From an uncultured Alphaproteobacteria bacterium (GTDB lineage: Bacteria; Pseudomonadota; Alphaproteobacteria; Rs-D84; CACZYB01), in assembly GCA_944390685.1 (NCBI GenBank), contig CALXQL010000005.1, positions 1-64,000 of the forward strand: a DNA stretch of 64,000 nt, written 5' to 3'. Both the position numbers and the translations under genes were made by a program. This document shows, in pieces, positions 45,327 through 54,493 of the stretch; within the stretch, counting starts at the first letter, position 1, and each line of letters starts with the position of its first letter. Below the pieces are notes generated by a model that did not search any database, had not been told where the DNA came from, and saw only the letters and a list, made by a program, of their open reading frames with translations.

Positions 45327-46082
45327 TTAAGGTTTTATAGAAAGAACTTCATATAAAGACTTTCCATCTTCCAATAATGATTTTGCTATATTTGTATATT
45401 CACCATCATCTTTATGCAAAATGATTTCCGGATAAATAATTGATGGAGTTTTATAACCTTTTTTTGCCTTTATAATAATCCTATTGGAAATTTCGCCTTT
45501 TTTTGAATACAAAGGAAATATTTCAATTTTCCCCATTGATAAAGATTTCAACGTAAAAATAATATCATCAATTCTATCAGCTTTATGAATTATTGCAAAA
45601 CTACCACCATTTTTAAGCCTTTTTATGGAAGATTTTATCCACATTCCCAAATCCAACCCTAATTCACTATGAGATTTTGCCTTTATTATATCAGGAGAAG
45701 AATTTCCCTTATAAAAAGGTGGATTTGTGATTACAATATCAAACTCCCTATTCTTTAAATTTTTCGTTGATTTAAAAATATTTTCCTTTAATAATGAACA
45801 CCTATTTTGAAAATCATTTAATAAAATACTTTCATTTGCAAGATTTAACATTTCGCTTTGAATATCAATCCCTAATATATTGATATTATTGAATCTTTTC
45901 AAAAGACAAAGTGAAATCCCACCCCCACCTACACCCACATCTAAAACAAAAGATTTTTTCTTTAAATCATGATTATCAATGACACTTGCCAATAAAACGG
46001 CATCACTTGAAACTTTAACACCTTTTTCAAATTGTACAATTTTAACTTTGCCATTAAGAAGAGTATCAATTTCCGTTTTCAT
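45327..46082 (-). CDS. tRNA1(Val) adenine-37 methyltransferase-like (TrmN6)
   Basis: 251 aa from the ATG at 46082, which has AAGGA 9 nt upstream; the longer frame lacks one. SAM-binding fold with FVLDVGVGGGGISLCLLKRF and the N6-methylase motif DIVITNPPFYKG. Family members methylate A37 of tRNA1-Val or, more broadly, purine N6 of RNA. N-terminal VSSDAVLLASV matches TrmN6/YfiC. Confidence 0.85.
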   Translation of the reverse strand: MKTEIDTLLNGKVKIVQFEKGVKVSSDAVLLASVIDNHDLKKKSFVLDVGVGGGGISLCLLKRFNNINILGIDIQSEMLNLANESILLNDFQNRCSLLKENIFKSTKNLKNREFDIVITNPPFYKGNSSPDIIKAKSHSELGLDLGMWIKSSIKRLKNGGSFAIIHKADRIDDIIFTLKSLSMGKIEIFPLYSKKGEISNRIIIKAKKGYKTPSIIYPEIILHKDDGEYTNIAKSLLEDGKSLYEVLSIKP

Positions 46083-46152
46083 AATCTTAAATCCTTGCAT
46101 TTATTAGAGTTATATTATATCATATAAAACATATTTTATAAAGGAGAAAAAA

Positions 46153-47061
46153 TTGAATCAAGACATTAACGAAATACAAAATCTAAATGAAGATGTTTCC
46201 ACAATTGAAGTTGAATATGAAGTTCAAGAAAATAATGATACGGAAAATATCATGATGGAAGATAACCTTTCCAACACTTCATCTACTGATAAAAATTTAA
46301 CTGAAACAAATGAAAAAAATACTACTGGTGTTGCGACTTATGTATCAATTCCTGATATAAATGACACTGCACCGAAATGTGATTATAACTTACTTACTAA
46401 TTATGATAAAGTGAATATATGGACATCATTTTTTTTCATAGTTTTTTTAATATTATTTATGAAAAGGGAAAAATTTGATAACATAATATTAAAAATAACA
46501 AAGTTCATAACAAACCATCAAATACTATTAAATTTAATATTTTTAATAACAACAATGGGGATTTTTTTATACCCAAGATTTTTCAATACCGGAATTTCTG
46601 GTGATATAAATATATTTACTATGATAGAATTTTCAATTTTCATACTTTTAAATGCAAGTTGCTTTATGTATTTAAAGATAAGAAAATTAAAAAGCAAAAA
46701 TTTTATATTAAAGGATAAGGAAGTTGATTTTGCTGGTATGTCATTTTTAAAGCGAAGTCTATGGATATTTTCCATAACTGGATTATTGTTTTTCTTTTTA
46801 ACTGAATCCAAAATTGCATTTATAATACTATATTTGTTATCAAGCCTTGCTTTAAGTTTTTCCTATATCAAACTTGATGTAAAGGGTTTGAATGCAATTA
46901 AAAACTTAAATATAATATTCCTATCATTTCAATTATTTTTAATAGGAAGCCTTCTTGGAATTTATGTATTGCTTTTAACGGGAAGCATTTTAACTGGTTA
47001 TTATTTATCAAATAAAGATAACACAAAAAAATTATATAAAATAATGAAAAGTATAATATAA
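46153..47061 (+). CDS. Integral membrane protein of unknown function
   Basis: 302 aa. The TTG start has AAGGAG upstream. The first 90 residues are acidic and Asn/Glu-rich and probably cytoplasmic. Six or more hydrophobic segments follow (IWTSFFFIVFLILFM, ILLNLIFLITTMGIFLYPRF, IIFLSFQLFLIGSLLGIYVL). No transporter or enzyme motif recognised. It lies 14 nt before the lgt-pgeF fusion gene, so the two may work together. Confidence 0.65.
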   Translation: MNQDINEIQNLNEDVSTIEVEYEVQENNDTENIMMEDNLSNTSSTDKNLTETNEKNTTGVATYVSIPDINDTAPKCDYNLLTNYDKVNIWTSFFFIVFLILFMKREKFDNIILKITKFITNHQILLNLIFLITTMGIFLYPRFFNTGISGDINIFTMIEFSIFILLNASCFMYLKIRKLKSKNFILKDKEVDFAGMSFLKRSLWIFSITGLLFFFLTESKIAFIILYLLSSLALSFSYIKLDVKGLNAIKNLNIIFLSFQLFLIGSLLGIYVLLLTGSILTGYYLSNKDNTKKLYKIMKSII

Positions 47062-47075
47062 AGGAGTTTTAAAAG

Positions 47076-48671
47076 ATGCCATTTCCAAATATATCACCTA
47101 TTGCATTTGAAATATTCGGGTTAGAAGTTCGTTGGTATGCATTGGCATATATATTTGGTTTTATGATATCGGTATCCCTTATAAAGCATTTTTTACGAAC
47201 ATCTACAAATAACACTATATCATATAAGAATTTAGATGACTTATTAACCTATATGATTTTTGGAGTTATTTTGGGTGGTCGTTTAGGTTATGTAATTTTT
47301 TATAATTTAAGATATTATTTATCAAATCCATTGGAAATAATCCAACTTTGGCATGGGGGCATGTCCTTTCATGGGGGATTATTGGGAAGCATAATAGCCA
47401 CATATTTATGGAGTAAAAAGTATAAACAAAACTTTTTATACATTACGGATTTATTAAGTATTTGTGCACCAATTGGACTATTTTTTGGACGTATATCAAA
47501 CTTCATTAACGGAGAATTATACGGCCGTATAACCACCTCTTCCCTTGGAATAATATTTCCTAACACAAATGGATTGCCACGCTACCCAAGTCAACTTTTT
47601 GAAGCATTAAGCGAAGGTTTAATTTTATTTATAATATTATTTGGGTTAAGACATATAAAGACAATAAGGAATAAATACGGAATTTTATCTTTTACATTTC
47701 TTGGTGGATATGCTATTGCCCGTATTTCAATGGAAAATTTCCGCGAACCTGATGAGCAAATAGGATTCCTATTCAATTCATCATTAACAATGGGGCAACT
47801 TTTAACTATTCCAATGTTAATTATTTCTATCATAGCCATAATAAAAATATCAAAACAAAATAAAAAAGAAGATTTATTCATCACTTCCCCTCTTTTGAAT
47901 AATAATACTAAAATAATAAATAGGTTTTTTACTCGTAATGGAGGTGTTTCAAATGGCGTTTTTCAATCATCAAATTGTAAATACGAAACAAGTGATGATA
48001 AAGATAAAGTAAGAAAAAATCGTGAAATTTTGTTATCAAGTATTTCACTTGATGCTAATAAAAGTCTATTTACATTAAATCAAAACCATACAAACGAAGT
48101 TATAATAATTGATGATCCAAACGATACCCCTAATAAATATTTGGATATAAAAGCGGATGGACTCATTACAACTATACCTAATATAGCAATAGGAATCCTA
48201 ACGGCTGATTGTATTCCAGTATTGTTAATGGATGAAGAAAAAAAGGTTATAGGGGCAATTCATTGTGGTTGGCAAGGTATCCATAAAAACATAATCAAAA
48301 CTACAATTGATAAACTAAAATCATTGAATTGTGATATTAAAAATATAAAGGTTGCACTTGGTCCATGCCTTAAAAAACAATCATACGAAGTTGATATTGA
48401 TTTTATGGAGAATATTGTAAGAGAAAAAGAAACTTATAAAAATGTATTTAAAAAACTATCTAAAAAGAATAAATACCTTTTTGATTGCACAAAATATTGT
48501 GTTATGAAATTAAAGGAAGAAGGAATTAACTATATTGATATTTTAAATTTTGATACCTATAAACAAGATGATTTATTTTTTAGTTATAGACGAAGTGTAA
48601 TTACAAAAGATTTTGCAACCTCTCCAACTGATGAAGGAAGATTGTTATCAATAATAAGTATTAAGGATTAA
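47076..48671 (+). CDS. lgt-pgeF: Fusion of prolipoprotein diacylglyceryl transferase (Lgt) and PgeF/YfiH
   Basis: One 531-codon frame holds two normally separate proteins. Residues 1-265 are Lgt, an inner-membrane enzyme that lipidates prolipoproteins: WYALAYIFGFMISVSLIKHF, LWHGGMSFHGGLLGS around 91-105, FFGRISNFINGELYGRI, RYPSQLFEALSEG and MENFREPDEQIGF. Residues 280-531 are a PgeF-type (DUF152/YfiH) enzyme that corrects wrongly built muropeptides or acts as a purine nucleoside hydrolase-like protein: RFFTRNGGVSNGVFQSSN, H338 in NQNHTN, C379 in TADCIPVLL, H396 in IHCGWQG. All three PgeF metal residues are present. AAGGAG precedes the ATG. The stop is 3 nt from the convergent lptC stop. Confidence 0.9.
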   Translation: MPFPNISPIAFEIFGLEVRWYALAYIFGFMISVSLIKHFLRTSTNNTISYKNLDDLLTYMIFGVILGGRLGYVIFYNLRYYLSNPLEIIQLWHGGMSFHGGLLGSIIATYLWSKKYKQNFLYITDLLSICAPIGLFFGRISNFINGELYGRITTSSLGIIFPNTNGLPRYPSQLFEALSEGLILFIILFGLRHIKTIRNKYGILSFTFLGGYAIARISMENFREPDEQIGFLFNSSLTMGQLLTIPMLIISIIAIIKISKQNKKEDLFITSPLLNNNTKIINRFFTRNGGVSNGVFQSSNCKYETSDDKDKVRKNREILLSSISLDANKSLFTLNQNHTNEVIIIDDPNDTPNKYLDIKADGLITTIPNIAIGILTADCIPVLLMDEEKKVIGAIHCGWQGIHKNIIKTTIDKLKSLNCDIKNIKVALGPCLKKQSYEVDIDFMENIVREKETYKNVFKKLSKKNKYLFDCTKYCVMKLKEEGINYIDILNFDTYKQDDLFFSYRRSVITKDFATSPTDEGRLLSIISIKD

Positions 48672-48674
48672 AAT

Positions 48675-49334
48675 TTAAAGTTTATCCATATCTATTACGG
48701 CATTAATTTTACCAAGGAAATTATATTTTTCATATTGTTTAAAATCAAAACCTTCGCCAACAATGGTTCCAAAATTTGTATTTGCCATAATTGGTTTATC
48801 GCCTTTTACTGAATTATTATTAAGATTTACAACGGCACTATCGGTAAAAACTTCATTATTTTGATTATCAATTAAATAAATATTACCATCTAAAATTAAA
48901 TTATTATCTTTTTTAATATAGGTTCCATTATCCGATTTTAAATCAATCCAATTGGAATTTTTTAAAAATAATTTACCTGTAATTTTTGATAATAAAATTA
49001 AATTATCCACCCTATTTTCTTGAAACTTATCAACATTTAAAGAAAAAGTCATTCCATCACTTCCTTGTCCATAAAAAGCCCCCTTATCCATAGTAAATGA
49101 AATTTTATCTGAACTTTCAAGTGTTGGAATATCAATTTTAATATTTTTAATTTCATTTAATTCCGGAGCCAAAATAATAATACTTAAAAACAAAGCAACG
49201 ATTGAAGGAAGTGCAATTTTAAGCAAGAAAACTACACGACTATGAGTAGTTTTTTGCTTATAAATTTTCTTTATCGTTTTATGATAAGCCTTAACTTTTC
49301 TATGAAAAAGATTAAGATATTTCAATTTAGGCAA
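48675..49334 (-). CDS. lptC: LPS export protein LptC
   Basis: 219 aa. A basic N-terminus, one membrane anchor (VVFLLKIALPSIVALFLSIIIL), then a periplasmic beta-jellyroll (IDIPTLESSDKISFTMDKGA, later DNGTYIKKDNNLILDGNIYL). LptC receives LPS from the LptBFG transporter and passes it to LptA. Its start overlaps kdsD by 8 nt. LptA/LptB, usual neighbours, are not downstream. Confidence 0.85.
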   Translation of the reverse strand: MPKLKYLNLFHRKVKAYHKTIKKIYKQKTTHSRVVFLLKIALPSIVALFLSIIILAPELNEIKNIKIDIPTLESSDKISFTMDKGAFYGQGSDGMTFSLNVDKFQENRVDNLILLSKITGKLFLKNSNWIDLKSDNGTYIKKDNNLILDGNIYLIDNQNNEVFTDSAVVNLNNNSVKGDKPIMANTNFGTIVGEGFDFKQYEKYNFLGKINAVIDMDKL

Positions 49335-50301
49335 CCCCAGCTTTTAATAAATCATGGAAACTGATGATACCAATAGGTCTATTATCATTATCAATAACGA
49401 AAAGAGCTTGTATTTTTGCCTCATTCATTAATAATAAAGCCTCTGAAGCCAAAGTATCATTAGAAATAGTTTTTGGAGATTTGGTCATAACTTCAAAAAC
49501 TTTTTTATTCATTAAATCAACACCTTCATGTAATCTTCTTCTAATATCACCATCGGTAAATATACCACAAAGCCTACCATCATCATCAATGACACCCACA
49601 CATCCAAAACGAACTTTTCTACCCATAACATCTAATACATTATCAATACTATCCACCATTTTTACAAGAGGTATTTCATTATCTTTATGCATAAGTTCAC
49701 TTACTTTTAATAAAGAAGCGCCCAATTTACCACGAGGATGCCAGTTTTTATACATATCACAAGTTAAACCTTTTTCTTGTTCTAATACATAAATTAAAGC
49801 ATTTGAAATAGAAGATAATAAAATAATTGAACTTGTAGGAGCTTTACCAATGACACAAGTTTCCAATACATCTGGTATAGTAATATTTATATCTGCACAT
49901 TTTCCTAATGTACTTTCTGGATTATTGCAAATGGCAATAAGTTTTATACCAAAACGGCGAGTGTAATCAATTACATCATTTAATTCTTTTGTTTCGCCAC
50001 TATTTGAAACAGCAATGACACAATCATTATCATCAATAATTCCCATATCACCATGGGAAGCCTCTGCACAATGAAGGAATACAGATTTTGTTCCAGTAGA
50101 AGATAATGTTGCAGCCAATCTTCTTGCCACATAACCAGATTTACCAAGACCAGTTACTACAACTTTACCTGTTAATTCACGTGTAATATAATTCACAGCA
50201 TCAATAAATCCCATTGGAAAATTTTCATACATTTGATGTAATGCTAAAATTTCCTTATTTAAAACTTCCAAAGCGGAATTAAGAATTTCTTCATTTGTCA
50301 T
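49327..50301 (-). CDS. kdsD: Arabinose-5-phosphate isomerase
   Basis: 324 aa. SIS domain (VVTGLGKSGYVARRLAATLS, then FLHCAEASHGDMGII and AVSNSGETKELND) followed by two CBS domains (VRFGCVGVIDDDGRLCGIFT and IQALFVIDNDNRPIGIISFH). First step of Kdo synthesis for LPS. Directly upstream of and overlapping lptC. Confidence 0.95.
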   Translation of the reverse strand: MTNEEILNSALEVLNKEILALHQMYENFPMGFIDAVNYITRELTGKVVVTGLGKSGYVARRLAATLSSTGTKSVFLHCAEASHGDMGIIDDNDCVIAVSNSGETKELNDVIDYTRRFGIKLIAICNNPESTLGKCADINITIPDVLETCVIGKAPTSSIILLSSISNALIYVLEQEKGLTCDMYKNWHPRGKLGASLLKVSELMHKDNEIPLVKMVDSIDNVLDVMGRKVRFGCVGVIDDDGRLCGIFTDGDIRRRLHEGVDLMNKKVFEVMTKSPKTISNDTLASEALLLMNEAKIQALFVIDNDNRPIGIISFHDLLKAGVA

Positions 50302-50309
50302 AATAAAAC

Positions 50310-51188
50310 CTATTTATTTTCAATTACAATTATTTCTATTGTATTATTTTTTGTATGTTGAGGTGTTTCATCTTCTAAAACCATAATCATAGTTTGAGAT
50401 GTAGGCACACCCTTATCTAATAATATTTTTCTTGTATTAAGAAGTCTAGAAAAAGCAACGTTTCTATTATCATTATTAACATAATATGATGTAAGTTTCA
50501 ATGTTATATCAGCATTTTTCAAAGCCCTATCAATAACACCAGATAAAATATTACTATCAATTACATCTTCTTGATTTTCATTAAAAGTAATTACAAGATC
50601 AGCTTTTACCTCATCAATTTTATTTTTCACATCAACTTTTACTTTTTCTTGAGCTTTTTCTTCCATTTCCTTGACTGAATTAGCTAATTTTTCAGCAGTT
50701 TTCAAAAGCTCTTTAGCTTCACTGATGTTTTTATCTGTTCTTGTATTATCAAAATTTTCATTTTTAATTTCATTAACCTTTTTTTCTTGTTCAATATTTT
50801 TAGATACAGGTTGAACTATATTAACCATAGGATCTTTTTTAGATAAAGGTTTTGCCTCTACAACTTTTTCACTTTTTTCTTTTTTAGGTGCGGGAGGTAA
50901 TACATCAATTACATATTTAGGTTGAGATTTTTGATATTTTGGACCACTGGTATTAAATCCCCAATTTTCTTTTGTTGGATTTTTAAGTTTTACAGGTTCC
51001 ATCAATTCCATTTTAGAAGTCTTTTTAATATTTACTTTATTTTGAGTTAAAGATATAGGTTTAAAATCTTCTTCATCATCTTGAAAAATAAAAAATTCCT
51101 CATCTAAATCAAATTTATAATTTTGAGCGGATACAGAATTTACACAAAAAATATTTAACAAAGCAAATAATAAAAAATATTTTTTCAT
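50310..51188 (-). CDS. Periplasmic protein with a probable OmpA-like C-terminal domain
   Basis: 292 aa. Signal peptide (YFLLFALLNIFCVNSVSAQ). Middle is Pro/Lys/Glu-rich and coiled (KELLKTAEKLANSVKEMEEK). The C-terminal 100 residues (ADLVITFNENQEDVIDSNIL, later NVAFSRLLNTRKILLDKGVP, ending NNTIEIIV) follow the OmpA/MotB pattern weakly. It sits between the degenerate SuhB-like gene and kdsD. The OmpA assignment is tentative. Confidence 0.6.
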   Translation of the reverse strand: MKKYFLLFALLNIFCVNSVSAQNYKFDLDEEFFIFQDDEEDFKPISLTQNKVNIKKTSKMELMEPVKLKNPTKENWGFNTSGPKYQKSQPKYVIDVLPPAPKKEKSEKVVEAKPLSKKDPMVNIVQPVSKNIEQEKKVNEIKNENFDNTRTDKNISEAKELLKTAEKLANSVKEMEEKAQEKVKVDVKNKIDEVKADLVITFNENQEDVIDSNILSGVIDRALKNADITLKLTSYYVNNDNRNVAFSRLLNTRKILLDKGVPTSQTMIMVLEDETPQHTKNNTIEIIVIENK

Positions 51189-51197
51189 AACAACCCC

Positions 51198-51986
51198 CTA
51201 TTCTTTTTCTTTTATTATAATACTTGTTAATTCGGATTGTAAATAACTATTTCCACAAATTAACAAATCGGCATCAAAAAAGTTATCTGTAATTTTACCA
51301 AACATATCATAGGCACGAACAATTCCACCAGCTTCTTTTACAATTAAGGCACCTGCTGATACTTCAAAAACACTTTTACCCTTTAAAATCATTGCATCAA
51401 TAGCCCCAGATGCCAAATACCCAAAATTTAAGGAATCAGAATTGATTATTTGTAAAGGTATAGATGTTTTAAGTTTTAAATCATGAATATCTTTTCCGGA
51501 ATAAGTGATTAAAGCATTTTTATAATCTTTTTTTGCGGATACCCTAATTCTTCTGGTCATTCTTGTTTCTGAAACGAAAGCGCCACTACCTAATTCAGCA
51601 TAAAACATTTTATCTAAAATAGGATTAAATATAACAGAAGATATGATATTTTTTTGTTCTTGAAGAGCAATTGATACAGCAAAGAAAGGAAAAGCATGAG
51701 TATAATTATCAAATCCATCAATGATATTGATGATGAATCTATGAGAAATATCACTGCCTTTGATTTCTTTTGTTGGTGTTAATATACCATATTTAGGTCT
51801 AGCCTCTAACAAAGCATCAATCAAAATCTTTTCAATTTTTGTTTTTGAAGCATTTGCGAAATTTTCACTACCATTTATAGAGGATTGAAGTTGCTCAATT
51901 TCACCAAAATCTCTTAACATAAACCTGGCAATTTTACGACAAGATATAGTCATTATATGTAAGTTTGCAGACAAATTTGTATCCAT
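51198..51986 (-). CDS. Inositol monophosphatase-family protein with altered catalytic residues
   Basis: 262 aa. The fold is clear from LRDFGEIEQLQSSINGSENF, HAFPFFAVSIALQEQK and VSAGALIVKEAGGIVRAYD. But active-site residues differ from SuhB: the metal-binding EE pair aligns with T70-P71, DPLDGT is N87-I-I-D90-G-F92, and the WD before AAG is FE. At least three metal ligands of the family appear lost, so this may be a non-catalytic relative or a changed specificity. It starts a minus-strand operon with the OmpA-like gene, kdsD and lptC. Confidence 0.8.
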   Translation of the reverse strand: MDTNLSANLHIMTISCRKIARFMLRDFGEIEQLQSSINGSENFANASKTKIEKILIDALLEARPKYGILTPTKEIKGSDISHRFIINIIDGFDNYTHAFPFFAVSIALQEQKNIISSVIFNPILDKMFYAELGSGAFVSETRMTRRIRVSAKKDYKNALITYSGKDIHDLKLKTSIPLQIINSDSLNFGYLASGAIDAMILKGKSVFEVSAGALIVKEAGGIVRAYDMFGKITDNFFDADLLICGNSYLQSELTSIIIKEKE

Positions 51987-52093
51987 TTTACAACTCCTAT
52001 TTACGATATTGATAATATATACCTATAATATGTAAAAAAAATAAAAATGCAAGTATTTTCTTTAATTTATAAGAATTAGAGATAAGACACCTA

Positions 52094-52122
52094 TTGATTT
52101 TAATAAAAAAAGGATATATCAT
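52094..52122 (+). promoter_or_regulatory. Sigma70-like promoter for gpmI
   Basis: TTGATT (52094-52099), 17-nt spacer, TATCAT (52117-52122). Confidence 0.5.
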
Positions 52123-52152
52123 ATTAACATTTAATAATACAAGGAGAATAAT

Positions 52153-53679
52153 ATGACAACAAAAAAACCAGTAGTTTTATGTATACTTGATGGTTGGGGC
52201 TATAACCCAAATAAAGACGGAAATTCAATTGAACTTGCTAATACTCCAAATTGGCACAGAATGTTAAACGAATACCCACATGCTTTAATTGAAGCAAGTG
52301 GTGAATTTGTAGGACTTCCAGAAGGTCAAATGGGAAATTCAGAAGTGGGCCATACAAATATTGGAGCTGGTCGTGTTGTTATGCAACTTTTGGGTATGAT
52401 TGAACAATCAATAAAAAAAGATACATTAAAGGATAATGAATACCTAAAAGAATTTATATCTAATGTAAAAAATGCAAATGGTTCATGTCATATAATGGGC
52501 TTACTTTCCGATGGTGGAGTCCATGCTCACATAAATCATATAATTGCCCTTGCAAAGGCTGTTGAAACATCTGGGATTAAGGTATACCTTCATGCAATAA
52601 CCGATGGAAGAGATACCCCACCATCATCAGCAAAAAAATATATGGAAGAATTTATTGAAAAAACAAAGAATTTAAAAAATCTTGAAATTGCAACAATAAG
52701 TGGTCGTTATTATGCCATGGATAGAAATAAAACTTGGGACAGAACAAAACTTGCTTATGAAGCAATGGTTGAAGGAAAATCCATTGAAAAATATACAAAC
52801 CCACTTGATGCAATTGAAAATTCATATAAAAATGAAATCACAGACGAATTTATAGTTCCAAGTTGTAAAGAAGGTTATGATGGAATGAATAATGGTGATG
52901 GAATTTTAATTGCTAATTTCAGAGCCGATCGTGTTCGTCAAATTGCTGATGCTTTTGCAAATTCAGAATTTAATAATTTCCAAAGAGATAAAGTTGTTAA
53001 ATTTTCCTCTCTTTTAGGAATGGCGGAATATTCGGAAGAATTAAACACTTTCTATAAAACATTATTCCCAGCTGTAAGTCTTACTAATATTTTTGGTGAA
53101 GTAATTGCCAATGCCGGACTTTGCCAACTTCGTATAGCTGAAACAGAAAAATATGCACATGTTACATTTTTCTTCAATGGAGGTGAGGAAAAAACATTCC
53201 CATGTGAAGAAAGAATTTTAATTCCATCTCCATCTGTTGCCACATATGATTTAAAACCAGAAATGTCAGCTTACGAAATTACTGATAATTTAGAAAGAGT
53301 AATCAATGAAGATAAATTTGATGTGATAATAGTAAATTATGCAAATGGAGATATGGTCGGACACACAGGTATTCAAACAGCTTCACAAAAAGCAGCGGAA
53401 ACAATTGATGCTTGTATTGCAAGACTTGAAAAAGCAGTTTTAGCAAAACACGGAGCCCTTTTAATAACTGCTGATCATGGAAATGTGGAAAAAATGATTG
53501 ATGAGAATGGAAAACCATTCACTGCCCACACATCAAACCCAGTTGAAACAATTTTAATTGGATGTGATGATGTAAAAGAATTGAAAACTGGTGGAAAATT
53601 GGCGGACATTGCCCCTACTCTATTAAAAATATTGAATATAGAGCAACCAAAGGAAATGACTGGAACACCATTGTTTTAA
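52153..53679 (+). CDS. gpmI: 2,3-bisphosphoglycerate-independent phosphoglycerate mutase
   Basis: 508 aa. Manganese-dependent alkaline-phosphatase-fold enzyme. VVLCILDGWGYNPNKDGNSI at the N-terminus, the nucleophile S63 in QMGNSEVGHTNIGAG, HAITDGRDTPPSSA, FRADRVRQI, and ITADHGNVEKM are diagnostic. AAGGAGAATAAT precedes the ATG. Confidence 0.97.
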   Translation: MTTKKPVVLCILDGWGYNPNKDGNSIELANTPNWHRMLNEYPHALIEASGEFVGLPEGQMGNSEVGHTNIGAGRVVMQLLGMIEQSIKKDTLKDNEYLKEFISNVKNANGSCHIMGLLSDGGVHAHINHIIALAKAVETSGIKVYLHAITDGRDTPPSSAKKYMEEFIEKTKNLKNLEIATISGRYYAMDRNKTWDRTKLAYEAMVEGKSIEKYTNPLDAIENSYKNEITDEFIVPSCKEGYDGMNNGDGILIANFRADRVRQIADAFANSEFNNFQRDKVVKFSSLLGMAEYSEELNTFYKTLFPAVSLTNIFGEVIANAGLCQLRIAETEKYAHVTFFFNGGEEKTFPCEERILIPSPSVATYDLKPEMSAYEITDNLERVINEDKFDVIIVNYANGDMVGHTGIQTASQKAAETIDACIARLEKAVLAKHGALLITADHGNVEKMIDENGKPFTAHTSNPVETILIGCDDVKELKTGGKLADIAPTLLKILNIEQPKEMTGTPLF

Positions 53680-53680
53680 A

Positions 53681-53708
53681 AAAAAAGCCTCTTAAATGAG
53701 GCTTTTTT
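53681..53708. terminator. Bidirectional hairpin terminator
   Basis: AAAAAAGCCTC, loop TTAAAT, GAGGCTTTTTT; between gpmI and the convergent HD-GYP gene. Confidence 0.85.
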
Positions 53709-53709
53709 A

Positions 53710-54420
53710 TTACATAGCTTTTTGAACTCTTGATAATACAATTGATTCAAATTGATTTTTGTTAAATAATGAAACTATACTTTTCCAATGTTGATTTGCA
53801 ATATTAACAACATTTTCATCAAATAAAATACCTTTATTTTGATTTATATATGAAAGAACATCTTTTTCATTCCAAGCATCTTTATAACTTCTTTTGGTCA
53901 TCAAAGCGGAAATTACATCAGCCACCCTTGCCACTTTACCAAGCAAAGAAATTTGTTCACCATTTTTATTATTTGGATATCCCTTACCATCAATATTTTC
54001 ATGATGATTGGCAATGATATTGATAATTGTTGCATATAAAGCTTGTTTGAAAGTATCCATATTTTTACGGGATTTAAAAAGCTCTTTTACAATATGAACA
54101 CCTATACTTACATGATTTTTAACTACTTCAAATTCATCAGGAGTTAATTTTCTATCAAGATCTAATATTTCTTGAGAAATATATGTTTTACCAATATCAT
54201 GAAATCTATAAGCCAAGGCGACACTATCAACCCCTAACTTATTTAAAACACGTTTTGAAAAGTTATCAATAGGAAGTTTTTTATCATAATTTTCCAAAAG
54301 AATTTTTGCAATTTTTGAAACTTCTATATTATGTTTATGAAGATTAGAATTATCTTTATTTATAATAGAAAATAAAAAATTTAATTCATTATAAACATTA
54401 AAAGCGTAAAATTTTTTCAT
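53710..54420 (-). CDS. HD-GYP domain protein
   Basis: 236 aa, one domain. Metal-binding motifs YRFHDIGKTYI, VKNHVSIGVHIVKELF, and NHHENIDGKGYPNNKNGEQI with the GYP triad, then ARVADVISALMTKRSYKDAW. HD-GYP proteins typically hydrolyse cyclic di-GMP. No receiver or sensory domain is attached. AAGGAGAG precedes the ATG. Confidence 0.88.
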   Translation of the reverse strand: MKKFYAFNVYNELNFLFSIINKDNSNLHKHNIEVSKIAKILLENYDKKLPIDNFSKRVLNKLGVDSVALAYRFHDIGKTYISQEILDLDRKLTPDEFEVVKNHVSIGVHIVKELFKSRKNMDTFKQALYATIINIIANHHENIDGKGYPNNKNGEQISLLGKVARVADVISALMTKRSYKDAWNEKDVLSYINQNKGILFDENVVNIANQHWKSIVSLFNKNQFESIVLSRVQKAM

Positions 54421-54493
54421 CTCTCTCCTTATTCTTTTATAATTTAATTATATCATAAAAATAAGAATCAAACAAGAAGAAAATCTTAAAAAT

